Assembly: GCA_029975055.1 (NCBI GenBank)
Contig: JARKPU010000013.1
Span: forward strand, 620,001-684,000
DNA: 64,000 nt
Reading direction: 5' to 3'
DNA from: Anaerolinea sp.
GTDB taxonomy: Bacteria; Chloroflexota; Anaerolineae; Anaerolineales; Anaerolineaceae
Positions 24,593 through 33,510 of the stretch are shown piece after piece (position 1 is the first letter of the stretch; every line of letters begins with the position of its first letter). The notes under the pieces were generated by a model. It saw only the letters and a list, made by a program, of their open reading frames with translations, searched no databases and was not told the origin of the DNA. The position numbers and the translations under genes are program-made.

Positions 24593-26139
24593 TGCGTGAA
24601 CCCATGAAGGCATCTCCTGTCATCTGGCTGGTTACCGGCATTCTCGCGGCAGCGGGGCTGGCAGGCTGCGTCAAATCCACGAAGTATTCCGTGGCCTGGA
24701 AGTACGATGCTTCCACCGCCACCCCTGCGGCGCTGGTGAATGCCCCCGCGCCCACCCGCACACCCTACCGCATGGCCACCCGCGACCCCAGCCTGCCGCT
24801 TTACACGCCCACCCCGGATGCCCCCCACCCCATGCCCACGCAGCGCACCGAAGCGGAGCAATACTCGGTGAAGGGCGGTGATACGCTGGGAACCATCGCC
24901 CAGCGCTTCGGAGTGGACTTGCGGGCCTTGATCGAAGCGAACGGGATTACCAACCCCGATATCCTCGTCGTCGGCCAGCAGCTGGTCATTCCGGCGCCCA
25001 ACCCGCTCCCGCCGGGGCCGGGGTTCAAAATCATTCCCGATTCCGAGCTTGTGTATAGCCCGTCAACGCTGTTCTTCGATTCCGCTGCATTTGTGCAGGC
25101 CTCAGCGGCCTACCTCAGCCTGTACAGTGACGAGATCGATGGGGAATCACTCAGCGGGGCGCAGGTAGTCGCGCGGGTGGCCCAGGAGTACTCGGTTCAC
25201 CCGCGCCTGCTGCTGGCCGTGCTGGAGTACCAATCCGGCTGGGTGACACAATCGAACCCGCGAGAGCAGACGCTCGAATACCCCGTAGGCTACCTCAACA
25301 CGACCTACAAAGGTCTCTATCGCCAGCTCTCCTGGGCGGCGAACAACCTGAACCGCGGTTATTACCTCTGGAAAGCCGGCGGCGTAGCCGGTTGGATCCT
25401 TTCGGATGGCGTTGTCGTCCCCCCGGAAAGCACCATCAACCCTGGCACGGCGGGGGTGCAGCACCTCTTCAGCCTGCTCTATGACCACGCCGGTTGGGAA
25501 GCTGCCATCGGCGAAAACGGGCTTTTCAAAACGTACGAGAGCCTGTTTGGTTACCCGTTCGACTTCGCCATCGAGCCGCTGGTGCCCGCCGGGCTGGAAC
25601 AACCCGCCATGCTGCTGCCATTCGAGCCGGGAACGACCTGGTCGTTCACCGGCGGCCCGCACGGCGGCTGGGGCAGCGGTTCAGGCTGGGCAGCCATCGA
25701 TTTTGCCCCGCCGGGTGACGCACTCGGCTGTGTGCCGTCCAATGCCTGGGTGACCGCCGTGGCCGATGGGCCGATCGTCCGCGCCGCCAATGGCGCCGTG
25801 GTGCAAGACCTGGATGGCGACGGCCAGGAGCAAACCGGCTGGAGCGTGCTCTACATGCACATCGAGACGCGCGACCGCGTGGAGCCCGGCACATGGCTCT
25901 CTGCCGGAGACCGCGTCGGGCACCCCAGTTGCGAAGGAGGGTTTTCGAACGGCACGCACGTTCACCTGGCCCGGCGCTATAATGGAGAGTGGATACCGGC
26001 CGATGCCACCCTCCCGTTTAACCTTGAAGGCTGGATCTCATCGGGTGATGGCAATGAGTATAATGGGTGGTTAACGAAAGATGGACAGATCATTGAGGCA
26101 TGGGACGCGCGCAAGGCGGAGAACCAAATCCACCGCTAG
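24592..26139 (+). CDS. LysM lipoprotein with lytic-enzyme-like and M23 peptidase-like domains (paralogue 1)
   Basis: About 515 aa. The start is the ATG overlapping the upstream stop; an ATG at 24604 is the alternative. The signal peptide ends at the lipobox GLAGC. A LysM domain lies near residues 90-138 (YSVKGGDTLGTIAQRFGVD, LVVGQQLVIP). A middle helical domain follows, with HPRLLLAVLEYQSGWV resembling transglycosylase-type folds. The C-terminal M23/LytM-like domain has the histidine/aspartate pairs GGPHGGW...AAIDF, LYMHIE and GTHVHLARRYNGEW. It probably binds and cuts peptidoglycan at the cell surface, though activity of the middle domain is uncertain. It has close paralogues at 26081 and 29393. 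Confidence 0.8.
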   Translation: MREPMKASPVIWLVTGILAAAGLAGCVKSTKYSVAWKYDASTATPAALVNAPAPTRTPYRMATRDPSLPLYTPTPDAPHPMPTQRTEAEQYSVKGGDTLGTIAQRFGVDLRALIEANGITNPDILVVGQQLVIPAPNPLPPGPGFKIIPDSELVYSPSTLFFDSAAFVQASAAYLSLYSDEIDGESLSGAQVVARVAQEYSVHPRLLLAVLEYQSGWVTQSNPREQTLEYPVGYLNTTYKGLYRQLSWAANNLNRGYYLWKAGGVAGWILSDGVVVPPESTINPGTAGVQHLFSLLYDHAGWEAAIGENGLFKTYESLFGYPFDFAIEPLVPAGLEQPAMLLPFEPGTTWSFTGGPHGGWGSGSGWAAIDFAPPGDALGCVPSNAWVTAVADGPIVRAANGAVVQDLDGDGQEQTGWSVLYMHIETRDRVEPGTWLSAGDRVGHPSCEGGFSNGTHVHLARRYNGEWIPADATLPFNLEGWISSGDGNEYNGWLTKDGQIIEAWDARKAENQIHR

Positions 26140-27685
26140 GTTTATCGAGTCCTTACTGATCATTTTGATCATCCTCGGCGCCATCTTCGGCTGCGCCTGG
26201 ACGGTGACCGGCCCGCTCAACCTGATCGAGCGGATCAAACCCCTGCTCACTCCGGCGGTTGGCGGGGGAGATCAGCCGGTCTCGTACGTGCCGGCGGCCG
26301 GCCAGACGGAAACCGCCGAGGTCGCGCAGCCTACCAGGCAGCCCGCGCCCACCCTCACCCCCACCCCTGGCCAGACCAATACCCCCGAACCGCCCATTCT
26401 CTATTACACGCAGGCCGGCGACACGCTGAATGCCCTTGCTAAACGTTTTGGCGTCGAGCCAGGAGAGATCACTTCGCCCGACCCGATCCCAACCGAAAGC
26501 CTGTTCAATCCCGGTCAATTATTGCTCATTCCGCACCGCCTCGGCGAGACGACCTCCTCCGAACAGGTCATGCCAGACAGCGAAGTGGTATTCTCCCCTT
26601 CCGCGCTGGATTTCGACATCGCCTCGTTTGTGCGCGAGGCCGGAGGTTACCTGGCCACGGTACAGGAATGGCATTCGGATGGCTGGAATGACGGCGCCAG
26701 GGCGGTGAACAGTGTGGCCGAAAATAACTCGATCAACCCCCGCCTGCTGCTGGCTTTGATCGAATATGAAAGCCATTGGATCTACGGCCAGCCTGCCAGC
26801 CTGGCTGAAACCGATTGGCCCGTCGGTTTTCAAGACTACACGAAAAAAGGGTTGTACTTGCAGCTCAGTTGGGCCGTCCAGCAGCTCAATATCGGCTATT
26901 ACGGCTGGCGCGACGGCCGTGTGACCGAGCTCACCTTCCGCGACCAGACGACCATGCGCCTGGCCCCGGACTTGAACGCCGGGTCTGTGGCCCTCTTGTA
27001 TCTGATGGCCCAGCTATATGACCGGCCCAACTGGGCTGCCGCCATGTACGGCCCCAACAGCCTGCCTGCCTTATATGAGAAAATGTTTGGCAGCCAGTGG
27101 GAACGTGCCCTCGAAGTGGAACCCCTCTTCCCGGCCACACTCACCCAGCCGCCCCTCGAATTGCCCTTCCGTCAGGGCAAATTCTGGAGCTTCACCGGCG
27201 GACCGCACTCAGCCTGGGGACCCGATGGCGCCCGCGCCGCGTTGGATTTTGCTCCCGGCACGACCGAAACCGGATGCTATAACTCCGACGACTGGGTTTC
27301 AGCCATGGCCAGCGGGCTGGTGGTGCGTTCCGGCAACGGCGTGGTCGTTGTAGACCTGGACGGTGACGGTCACGAGCAGACCGGCTGGGCTATCCTTTAC
27401 CTGCATATCGCCACCAAGGACCGCATCCCCGTGGGCACCTGGGTTAACCTCGATGACAACATCGGCCACCCATCTTGCGAGGGCGGACAGGCCACCGGAA
27501 CGCACGTCCACATCGCCCGCAAGTACAACGGCGAATGGATCCTCGCCGATGGCCCGCTGCCCTTCGTGTTATCGGGCTGGCGGCTGCACGCAGGCGAGTT
27601 GAATTACCAGGGCACGATGACTCGTGGAGATGAACTCGTCACCTCTTCGATCTACGGCGACTTTAAATCACGCATTTCCCGTTAA
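26081..27685 (+). CDS. LysM membrane/lipoprotein with M23 peptidase-like domain (paralogue 2)
   Basis: 534 aa. The first ATG overlaps the upstream gene by 59 nt; no later in-frame ATG precedes the membrane segment LLIILIILGAIFGC, so the overlap is probably real. A LysM-like domain (YYTQAGDTLNALAKRFGVEPG, LLLIPHR) lies near residues 105-155. The helical domain has NPRLLLALIEYESHW. The C-terminal domain keeps GGPHSAWGPDGARAALDFAPG, LYLHIA and GTHVHIARKYNGEW, the metal-ligand pattern of M23 peptidases. It is same strand and domain order as paralogue 1, so a tandem duplication. Confidence 0.8.
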   Translation: MDRSLRHGTRARRRTKSTARFIESLLIILIILGAIFGCAWTVTGPLNLIERIKPLLTPAVGGGDQPVSYVPAAGQTETAEVAQPTRQPAPTLTPTPGQTNTPEPPILYYTQAGDTLNALAKRFGVEPGEITSPDPIPTESLFNPGQLLLIPHRLGETTSSEQVMPDSEVVFSPSALDFDIASFVREAGGYLATVQEWHSDGWNDGARAVNSVAENNSINPRLLLALIEYESHWIYGQPASLAETDWPVGFQDYTKKGLYLQLSWAVQQLNIGYYGWRDGRVTELTFRDQTTMRLAPDLNAGSVALLYLMAQLYDRPNWAAAMYGPNSLPALYEKMFGSQWERALEVEPLFPATLTQPPLELPFRQGKFWSFTGGPHSAWGPDGARAALDFAPGTTETGCYNSDDWVSAMASGLVVRSGNGVVVVDLDGDGHEQTGWAILYLHIATKDRIPVGTWVNLDDNIGHPSCEGGQATGTHVHIARKYNGEWILADGPLPFVLSGWRLHAGELNYQGTMTRGDELVTSSIYGDFKSRISR

Positions 27686-27717
27686 TCTTCAGGTTCTCAA
27701 AAGCGCTCATGCTCTGG

Positions 27718-29268
27718 TTATGGCCGCAGGCCTTCCACGACGGCCCCCTGGTACCACGCCATGCCAAAATCGGTGATGATCTGGTCCAGTTCCTCAAAGG
27801 TCGTCCACTCGTCCGGGTAACCCAGCAGGCACAGGAAGGTCGCCTCCCCGCCGGGTAAGACGATGATTCCAGCATCGGCCACGATAACCGGATTGGTGAG
27901 CGAGCCTCGTTTGTTGTAAATGACGCTGCCTTCCGGCAGCATGGAGCCCAAACCGGCTAACCGCACCGAGTCACCAGCGGTGATTTCGCTCAGCCAGCCC
28001 AAGAGCATCCGGCTGGCGTCAGTGCCAATCAAACTTGCGTCGAACAGGCCCTCGAAGAAACGATCCAGTTCTCGCGCGGTTGTGCGGCGCGGCTCCAGCG
28101 TGGTTTGAGGCGCCCCCCAGCCATCCAGCGTGGTGCGAATCCAGCCCTCTCCCATGCGGCTGCGCAGGTCCTTCTCCAACAGGTCGGTGGCGGTCTCTTC
28201 ACTGAGCGCCAGCATGGCGTGCAGCAGCTGCCCATACGTCCTGCCCGCCTGTGGGGGCGCCTGTTCAAGAGCCTCGCTCAAGGGCCGGCTCTCCTCTCGA
28301 AAGCTCTCCAGCACAAGGATGCCGAGTGGAACTTTAATGATCGAAGCCGGATGCACGGCGGCATCCGCCTCCCTCGAAAAGGCCACCTCTCCGCCGACCG
28401 TCTTCACCAGTACCGACCACTTGCCGCCCCGGTTGAGAATCCGGTTCAGGCGCGCCTCAAGTTCAGCCATGCCGCCATAACTTCTGGGACGCCACCGGAG
28501 CATCCCGCGGCCAAAGCGCGCTTCCGGCGAGTTGCGCAGCCACCCTTGCGTGGGGTCGGATGGGTCATATAGCAGGGTTTCGCCCACCTGGAACTCCCCT
28601 CCCCGCCCGCCCGGCTGGAAGATCAGGCTGTACGCCCGTCCCTCAACATCCACACGAGAGACGGCCAGGTACATGCCTATATACTCTTCATGCGCAGGCA
28701 GCAGGTAAAGCAGGTCACCCGGCGCCAGCGGGCCGGCCGGATAGTCATAAGCTGCCGGAGGGCCGTTCACCTTCTGCCAAACAAAATCCTCATGCGGCAG
28801 CAACCTCTCTGCAGCGGCCGGGTCTTTGAGCGGGTCGAGCAGCCAGAAATGGCGCGGGGAGGCCTCTCCGGGTAATACGCCTGCCCGGCGCAAGACCTCC
28901 GCAGCCAGCGGGCCGTCGGCGCTCTGCGCGCTATCCACCCCCAGCCTGGCCAAAACCGCCTGGACGCTTTCGGGTGCTTCAGCTTCCAACGACCGGGCTG
29001 CTTCGGCCACCCGGTCGGCAAGTGAAGGCTCAATTACCGGCGTTTCCGTCATTTCCGGGGTTGCCGCGTGGGCAGGGGCCATGCGAGTGACGGAGGGTTC
29101 GGGTGTGCCAGGAATGGCATCCGTCCTTTCCGTGGCCTCCGGTGCCGCTGTGCCGGGGGTGAAGGAAGCCTGATACCCCGCCGAAGTGCCCGAACACCCC
29201 TGCAGAACGGCACTCACCGCCAGGCATAAGAGCAAAGATACCCACCCTTTCGTTCGTTTTATGCACAT
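27718..29268 (-). CDS. Class A beta-lactamase-fold lipoprotein
   Basis: 516 aa. The signal peptide ends at the lipobox VLQGC (C25). A Thr/Pro-rich linker and a helical region lead to a domain (about residues 120-260) of unclear type. The C-terminal serine-hydrolase domain has the S-x-x-K motif SIIK (S309, K312), SEE (356-358) at the SDN position, and KRGS at the KTG position. Such lipoproteins in LysM/M23 neighbourhoods are more often cell-wall remodelling or inactive DD-peptidase-like proteins than drug resistance enzymes. It is inserted on the opposite strand between LysM paralogues 2 and 3. Confidence 0.82.
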   Translation of the reverse strand: MCIKRTKGWVSLLLCLAVSAVLQGCSGTSAGYQASFTPGTAAPEATERTDAIPGTPEPSVTRMAPAHAATPEMTETPVIEPSLADRVAEAARSLEAEAPESVQAVLARLGVDSAQSADGPLAAEVLRRAGVLPGEASPRHFWLLDPLKDPAAAERLLPHEDFVWQKVNGPPAAYDYPAGPLAPGDLLYLLPAHEEYIGMYLAVSRVDVEGRAYSLIFQPGGRGGEFQVGETLLYDPSDPTQGWLRNSPEARFGRGMLRWRPRSYGGMAELEARLNRILNRGGKWSVLVKTVGGEVAFSREADAAVHPASIIKVPLGILVLESFREESRPLSEALEQAPPQAGRTYGQLLHAMLALSEETATDLLEKDLRSRMGEGWIRTTLDGWGAPQTTLEPRRTTARELDRFFEGLFDASLIGTDASRMLLGWLSEITAGDSVRLAGLGSMLPEGSVIYNKRGSLTNPVIVADAGIIVLPGGEATFLCLLGYPDEWTTFEELDQIITDFGMAWYQGAVVEGLRP

Positions 29269-29392
29269 ATCCGCGCAGGCGGGAACGGCTTGAAATCAGG
29301 TATAATCCCGGAGAATGGCTTCATCTTATGCGCTCCCATGAGCTTTTAACTTCTCCCTCCCTTGCCCTCGGCAGCCCATTATTGCAGACCGA

Positions 29393-30886
29393 ATGCTAGT
29401 TCGCAAGCTTCACCTCGCCAGGTTCTTCAACGCCCTGCTCATCTTCGGCATGTTGGGGCTGTCCGGCTGCCTGCCGCCAGACCTTCTGGCTGCTGGGGCC
29501 GAACAACCAACCTTGCCCGTCCAGGCGCAGGAAGAACAACCGGTGAGGGTCACTCCGCTGCCCACGCGGCCATCCTATGCGCCGGGCGAACTGGTCGATT
29601 ACACCGCCCAAACCGGCGACACACTCCCCGCCATCGCGGCGCATTTCAACACGACCGTCGAGGAAATCCGCGCCGCCAACGCCTTCATCCCAGGTGATGC
29701 CACCACCATGCCGCCGGGCATGCCGATGAAAATCCCCATCTATTATCAGGCGTTATGGGGCAGCCCGTACCAGATCATCCCAGACAGTTTGTTCATCAAC
29801 GGTCCGGCGCAGGTCGGCTTCGAGACCTCGGCTTTCGTGCGCGATCATCCCGGCTGGTTGAAATATTATCACGACTATGTCGCCGACCGCGACCGGAGCG
29901 GGGCCGAGATCGTCGATTACGTTGCGACCAACTACTCGGTCAGCCCGCGCTTGCTGCTGGCCATTCTGGAATATCAACTGGGGGCCTTGAGCGACCCGCA
30001 AATGCCCGGCGATCTGGCCGAATACCCGCTTGGATACGTGGATTCCTCCTCCACCACGCTTTACCGGCAGCTTGCCTGGGCGGCCAACCTGTTGAACAAT
30101 GCCTACTACGGCTGGCGGACGGGGAGCTTAAGAGAAATCACCCTCAGCGATGGCAGCCTGGAACGCCCTGACCCATGGCAGAACGCCGCGACCGTTGCAC
30201 TGCATGCCTATCTGGCGCTTTTCCGCTCGCCTGCCGATTACCAGGTTGCGGTTTCATCGGAAGGGATCGCACGCACCTTTTATGGTCTTTATGGCGATCC
30301 ATGGGCCTTTAGCAGCCACATCCCGGGCAGCCTGCGCCAGCCCGATCTGCGCCTGCCCTTTGAACCGGGCAGGTTGTGGGCATTCACCGGCGGCCCGCAC
30401 AGCCCATGGGGTGAAGATGCCCCTCTGGCGGCAATCGATTTCGCCCCGCCTTCGGTGGTGGGCGGCTGCGCCGATACCGAGGAATATGCCACCGCGGTGG
30501 CCGACGGGCTGGTCGTGCGCACCGGTACGGGCATCGCCGTGCTGGACCTGGATGGCGACGGCGACGAACGAACCGGCTGGGTAGTTTTCTATTTGCATCT
30601 GGCCTATAATGATGTGGTTCCCCTCGGCGCGCGGGTGAAAGCCGGTGACAGGATGGGCCATCCCTCCTGCGAGGGCGGCAAAGCCACCGGCACCCATGTT
30701 CACATCGCCCGTAAATACAACGGCGAATGGATCCCCGCCGGGGGGCCGCTGGCCTTCAACCTGGAGGGCTGGGTTGCCTACAACGGCGCGCAACCCTACC
30801 AGGGTTATCTGAAACGCCAGGGACGCACCGTCTATGCCTGCGTCTGTTCTGACCAATCGAGTCAGATCCAGGCCGATTTTCATTAA
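29393..30886 (+). CDS. LysM lipoprotein with M23 peptidase-like domain (paralogue 3)
   Basis: 497 aa. The signal peptide ends at the lipobox GLSGC. The LysM domain is near residues 67-115 (YTAQTGDTLPAIAAHFNTTVEEI). The helical domain has SPRLLLAILEYQLGAL. The C-terminal M23-like domain has GGPHSPWGEDAPLAAIDFAPP, FYLHLA and GTHVHIARKYNGEW. It has the same architecture as the two genes at 24592 and 26081 but is separated from them by the divergent beta-lactamase-fold gene. A TATAAT lies at 29301-29306 without a good -35. The MFS gene follows after 11 nt. Confidence 0.8.
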   Translation: MLVRKLHLARFFNALLIFGMLGLSGCLPPDLLAAGAEQPTLPVQAQEEQPVRVTPLPTRPSYAPGELVDYTAQTGDTLPAIAAHFNTTVEEIRAANAFIPGDATTMPPGMPMKIPIYYQALWGSPYQIIPDSLFINGPAQVGFETSAFVRDHPGWLKYYHDYVADRDRSGAEIVDYVATNYSVSPRLLLAILEYQLGALSDPQMPGDLAEYPLGYVDSSSTTLYRQLAWAANLLNNAYYGWRTGSLREITLSDGSLERPDPWQNAATVALHAYLALFRSPADYQVAVSSEGIARTFYGLYGDPWAFSSHIPGSLRQPDLRLPFEPGRLWAFTGGPHSPWGEDAPLAAIDFAPPSVVGGCADTEEYATAVADGLVVRTGTGIAVLDLDGDGDERTGWVVFYLHLAYNDVVPLGARVKAGDRMGHPSCEGGKATGTHVHIARKYNGEWIPAGGPLAFNLEGWVAYNGAQPYQGYLKRQGRTVYACVCSDQSSQIQADFH

Positions 30887-30897
30887 AGGAGAATTGC

Positions 30898-32250
30898 ATG
30901 CCAATTGAGCGACCGAAAGGGTTCCTTGCGTTCACGATCGTCTGGTTCGGTCAGGTGATTTCCTTGATGGGCACCGCGATGAGCGGGTTTGCCCTCACCA
31001 TCTGGGCCTGGCAGTTCACCGGCTCGGCTACCGCCCTGGCATTGATGGGCTTTTTTAGTTTTGGCCCCACGGTGATCTTCAGCCCCATCGCGGGCGCGCT
31101 GGTAGATCGCTGGAATAAGAAGCTTGTCATGGCGCTCAGCGACCTGGCCGCCGGCCTTTCCACCATCGCCATCTTCATCCTTTACTCTCTCGGCCACCTG
31201 CAAATCTGGCACATGTACGTGGCCGGGGCATTCTCAGGGTTCTTCCAGGCCTTCCAATGGCCTGCCTACTCGGCTGCCATTTCGGTGATGGTCCCCAAGG
31301 AGCAGTACTCGCGTTCATCGGCGATGATGTCGCTGGCCGAGTCAGGTTCGGGTATTTTTGCTCCCATCCTGGCGGGCGCCCTCATCGGTTTGATAGGCAT
31401 CGCAAACATCCTGCTGATCGATATTGCCACGTTCGTTTTTGCCATCGGCGTGTTGATGGTCATTTACATTCCGCCGGTGCCCGTCTCGCACGAAGGCAAA
31501 GCCTCGCGCGGAAGCATCTGGCAGGAATCCCTCTTCGGCTTCAAGTATATCTGGGCCAGGCCGAGCCTTTTGGGGCTTCAACTGATCTTCTTCTTTGGCA
31601 ACCTGATGAGTACCCTGGCAGGCGTGTTGATCGCCCCGATGATCCTTGCCAGGACGGGCAACAACGCCCAGATGCTTGGGATCATCGAATCGGTCGGCTC
31701 AGCCGGCGGGATTGCCGGCGGCCTGATCCTCAGCGCCTGGGGCGGGCCGAAACGGCGCGTCAACGGGGTGATCTTCGGCTGGCTGTTCAGCGGCTTGCTT
31801 GGGATGTGCATCTACAGCCTGAACCTGGGCGTGGCCGCCTGGGTGATTGGTTCGTTCTGCTTCAGTTTCTTCATCCCATTGGTCAACAGCTCGAATCAGG
31901 GCATCTGGCAGTCGAAAGTCCCCCCCGACCTGCAAGGCCGCGTCTTCTCGGTGCGGCGGTTGATCGCTCAAATTACCGCCCCGCTCGCCATGTTGATCTC
32001 CGGCCCCTTGGCCGATTTCGTCTTTGAGCCTGCCATGCGCCTTCCGGGCAGCACCATGGCATCCACCTTCGGTTTCATCACCGGAACAGGCCCAGGCACG
32101 GGGATGTCGCTCATCCTGTTCTTTTCCGGCCTCACCGTGACGATGATCGGGATCATCGCCTATTCCATCCCGCGCATCCGCAATGTAGAAACGATCCTCC
32201 CCGACCATGACCAGCTTAAAGCACCGGCCGAGGAACCGGCCCCGGCCTGA
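30898..32250 (+). CDS. Major facilitator superfamily transporter
   Basis: 450 aa with about 12 predicted membrane segments. The first is FLAFTIVWFGQVISLMGTAMSGFAL, followed by the loop LVDRWNKKLVMALSDLAAG with the MFS motif-A-like GxLxDRxxxK pattern. It resembles the bacterial drug/macrolide-type exporters with MFS_3 architecture. AAGGAG lies 8 nt before the ATG. No regulator is adjacent; the substrate is unknown. Confidence 0.9.
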   Translation: MPIERPKGFLAFTIVWFGQVISLMGTAMSGFALTIWAWQFTGSATALALMGFFSFGPTVIFSPIAGALVDRWNKKLVMALSDLAAGLSTIAIFILYSLGHLQIWHMYVAGAFSGFFQAFQWPAYSAAISVMVPKEQYSRSSAMMSLAESGSGIFAPILAGALIGLIGIANILLIDIATFVFAIGVLMVIYIPPVPVSHEGKASRGSIWQESLFGFKYIWARPSLLGLQLIFFFGNLMSTLAGVLIAPMILARTGNNAQMLGIIESVGSAGGIAGGLILSAWGGPKRRVNGVIFGWLFSGLLGMCIYSLNLGVAAWVIGSFCFSFFIPLVNSSNQGIWQSKVPPDLQGRVFSVRRLIAQITAPLAMLISGPLADFVFEPAMRLPGSTMASTFGFITGTGPGTGMSLILFFSGLTVTMIGIIAYSIPRIRNVETILPDHDQLKAPAEEPAPA

Positions 32251-32278
32251 GCAGTGCATCGCTCACATTGTTGGGATA

Positions 32279-32312
32279 AAAACAGGCAGGCTCATGGAAG
32301 CCTGCCTGTTTT
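32279..32312. terminator. Bidirectional terminator between MFS and OsmC genes
   Basis: Perfect 14-bp stem AAAACAGGCAGGCT (32279-32292) / AGCCTGCCTGTTTT (32299-32312), 6-nt loop, T-rich on both strands. It serves the convergent genes on each side. Confidence 0.9.
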
Positions 32313-32337
32313 CGTTATTAAGCCGCTGCCTATGGAT

Positions 32338-32757
32338 CTATTCTTCCAGAATGGTGATCTTCGTCTCGATCGGCACCACCTTGCCGAGCATCGCTTGAGC
32401 CGGGCAGTAGCGGGTCGCCGAAAGCTCGACGGCCCGTTCCACCGCTGCGCGCTCCACGCCATGGCCAGAGACGATGAATTCCAGCAGGATGTGTGTGAAC
32501 ACTCTGGGGTGTTCGCTCGTGCGTTCGGCATGTGCGCGCACCTCGAACCCCGTCACATCCTGCCTTTTCTTCTTCAAAATGGAAATCACATCCATTCCGG
32601 TGCAGCCTGCCAGCCCGATCAACAGCAGCTCAATCGGCCTGAAGCCCTCATCGTGCCCCCCCACGTCAGGCGTAGTATCCAGCGGCAGCTTGTAGCCGCT
32701 TCCGCCTGCCCAGCCCTCGAATGCCATGTCTTGTTTCCAGGTCGCGCGAGCTTCCAT
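32338..32757 (-). CDS. OsmC/Ohr-family protein
   Basis: 139 aa from the ATG at 32757, chosen for the GGAGG ribosome site 8 nt upstream. The family thiols are conserved: C52 in LAGCTGMD and C118 in ATRYCPAQAML. OsmC/Ohr proteins reduce organic peroxides with these two cysteines in the cytoplasm. It starts 16 nt after the stop of the selenocysteine-type disulfide oxidoreductase and is the last gene before a strong terminator, so the two are probably co-expressed for thiol or peroxide defence. Confidence 0.93.
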   Translation of the reverse strand: MEARATWKQDMAFEGWAGGSGYKLPLDTTPDVGGHDEGFRPIELLLIGLAGCTGMDVISILKKKRQDVTGFEVRAHAERTSEHPRVFTHILLEFIVSGHGVERAAVERAVELSATRYCPAQAMLGKVVPIETKITILEE

Positions 32758-32773
32758 TCCGCTTCCTCCCGAA

Positions 32774-33445
32774 TTATTCACCCATCAATGCTCGTTTGAT
32801 TTGCTCCACAAGCTGCCCTTCCGGCGCAGCACCGACGACGTTCACCGCCTGGTTGATGGTTGTCTGCGGCACGCCGGAGACGTTAAATTGGTTCGCCAGG
32901 TCGGGGAATTCCATCGCCTCGATCATTTCCGCCTCTACCAGCGGGCTTTCGAGCGCCATCTGATGAGCGAGCACAACTGCCCGCGGGCAATATGGTCAGG
33001 TTGGGGTGACGAACACCTGCAGGTACACCGGCTTTTCGAGGGTAGATAGAAAATCCCGTGTGGGCTGCGAAAGGCCCGAGTCGCGCCGAGAAACGATGAG
33101 CAGCGTGTTCACCAGCGAGGTGAACTCGTGCCCGGCCGGGATGCCCCGGTAGCGGATGCCGTAATCGATCAACTGATCGCCTTCGCGTGCGGTGATGACG
33201 GCGCACGGCGCCGCTTCGACATGGAAGGTCTTCGCCAATTCGGCAGCCTCGGTCAGATTATAAGTGTTGAGGTGGAGCTTATCCGACAGCCCGGTCACCT
33301 CTTCGAGGAGCTGGCGGGTTTCTTCGCAGTATGCGCAGGCCTGTGAATCATCGCTGCTGAAGAACTCGACCTGGACGTCTCGATCGAGGTCTTTGAAAAA
33401 CTCGATCACCTGCTTCTGTATATTCTCATCGAGCAAATTAGGCAT
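32774..33445 (-). CDS. Protein disulfide oxidoreductase, putative selenoprotein (in-frame TGA at residue 150, UPYC)
   Basis: Reading the TGA at 32998-32996 as selenocysteine gives 223 aa. The protein is a tandem thioredoxin-fold disulfide oxidoreductase (glutaredoxin-like PDO) of normal length. Fold 1 has CAYC at residues 37-40. Fold 2 has VFVTPT-U-PYCPRAV, with the TGA exactly where the family has the first cysteine of CPYC; then LAHQMALES and the cis-proline segment VSGVPQT. The frame is intact on both sides, with no indel. A hairpin begins 11 nt after the TGA. selA lies upstream in the same gene run. A nonsense mutation is the alternative. The likely role is thiol-disulfide exchange in the cytoplasm, perhaps with OsmC as partner. 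The ATG is preceded by AAGGTG. Confidence 0.85.
32967..32998 (-). promoter_or_regulatory. Putative bacterial SECIS element (TGA plus hairpin)
   Basis: On the minus strand: TGA (32998-32996), 11 nt, stem GCGGGC (32984-32979), loop AGTTGT, stem GCTCGC (32972-32967), with one G-T wobble. The 11-nt spacing equals that in E. coli fdhF, where SelB binds a short hairpin with GU in its loop; here the loop also contains G followed by T. Confidence 0.65.
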
Positions 33446-33510
33446 GGGTCACCTTTTGAGTCGGCAGGGTGAACTCCGCTGGCGAGAATTCACCAGGGAA
33501 TTAGGAAGGA

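Noticed and set aside
32774..33445. Reading the oxidoreductase region as two separate genes or a frameshifted pseudogene
   Set aside because: Both halves are in the same frame, only one codon (TGA) separates them, it falls exactly on a catalytic cysteine, and selA is present.
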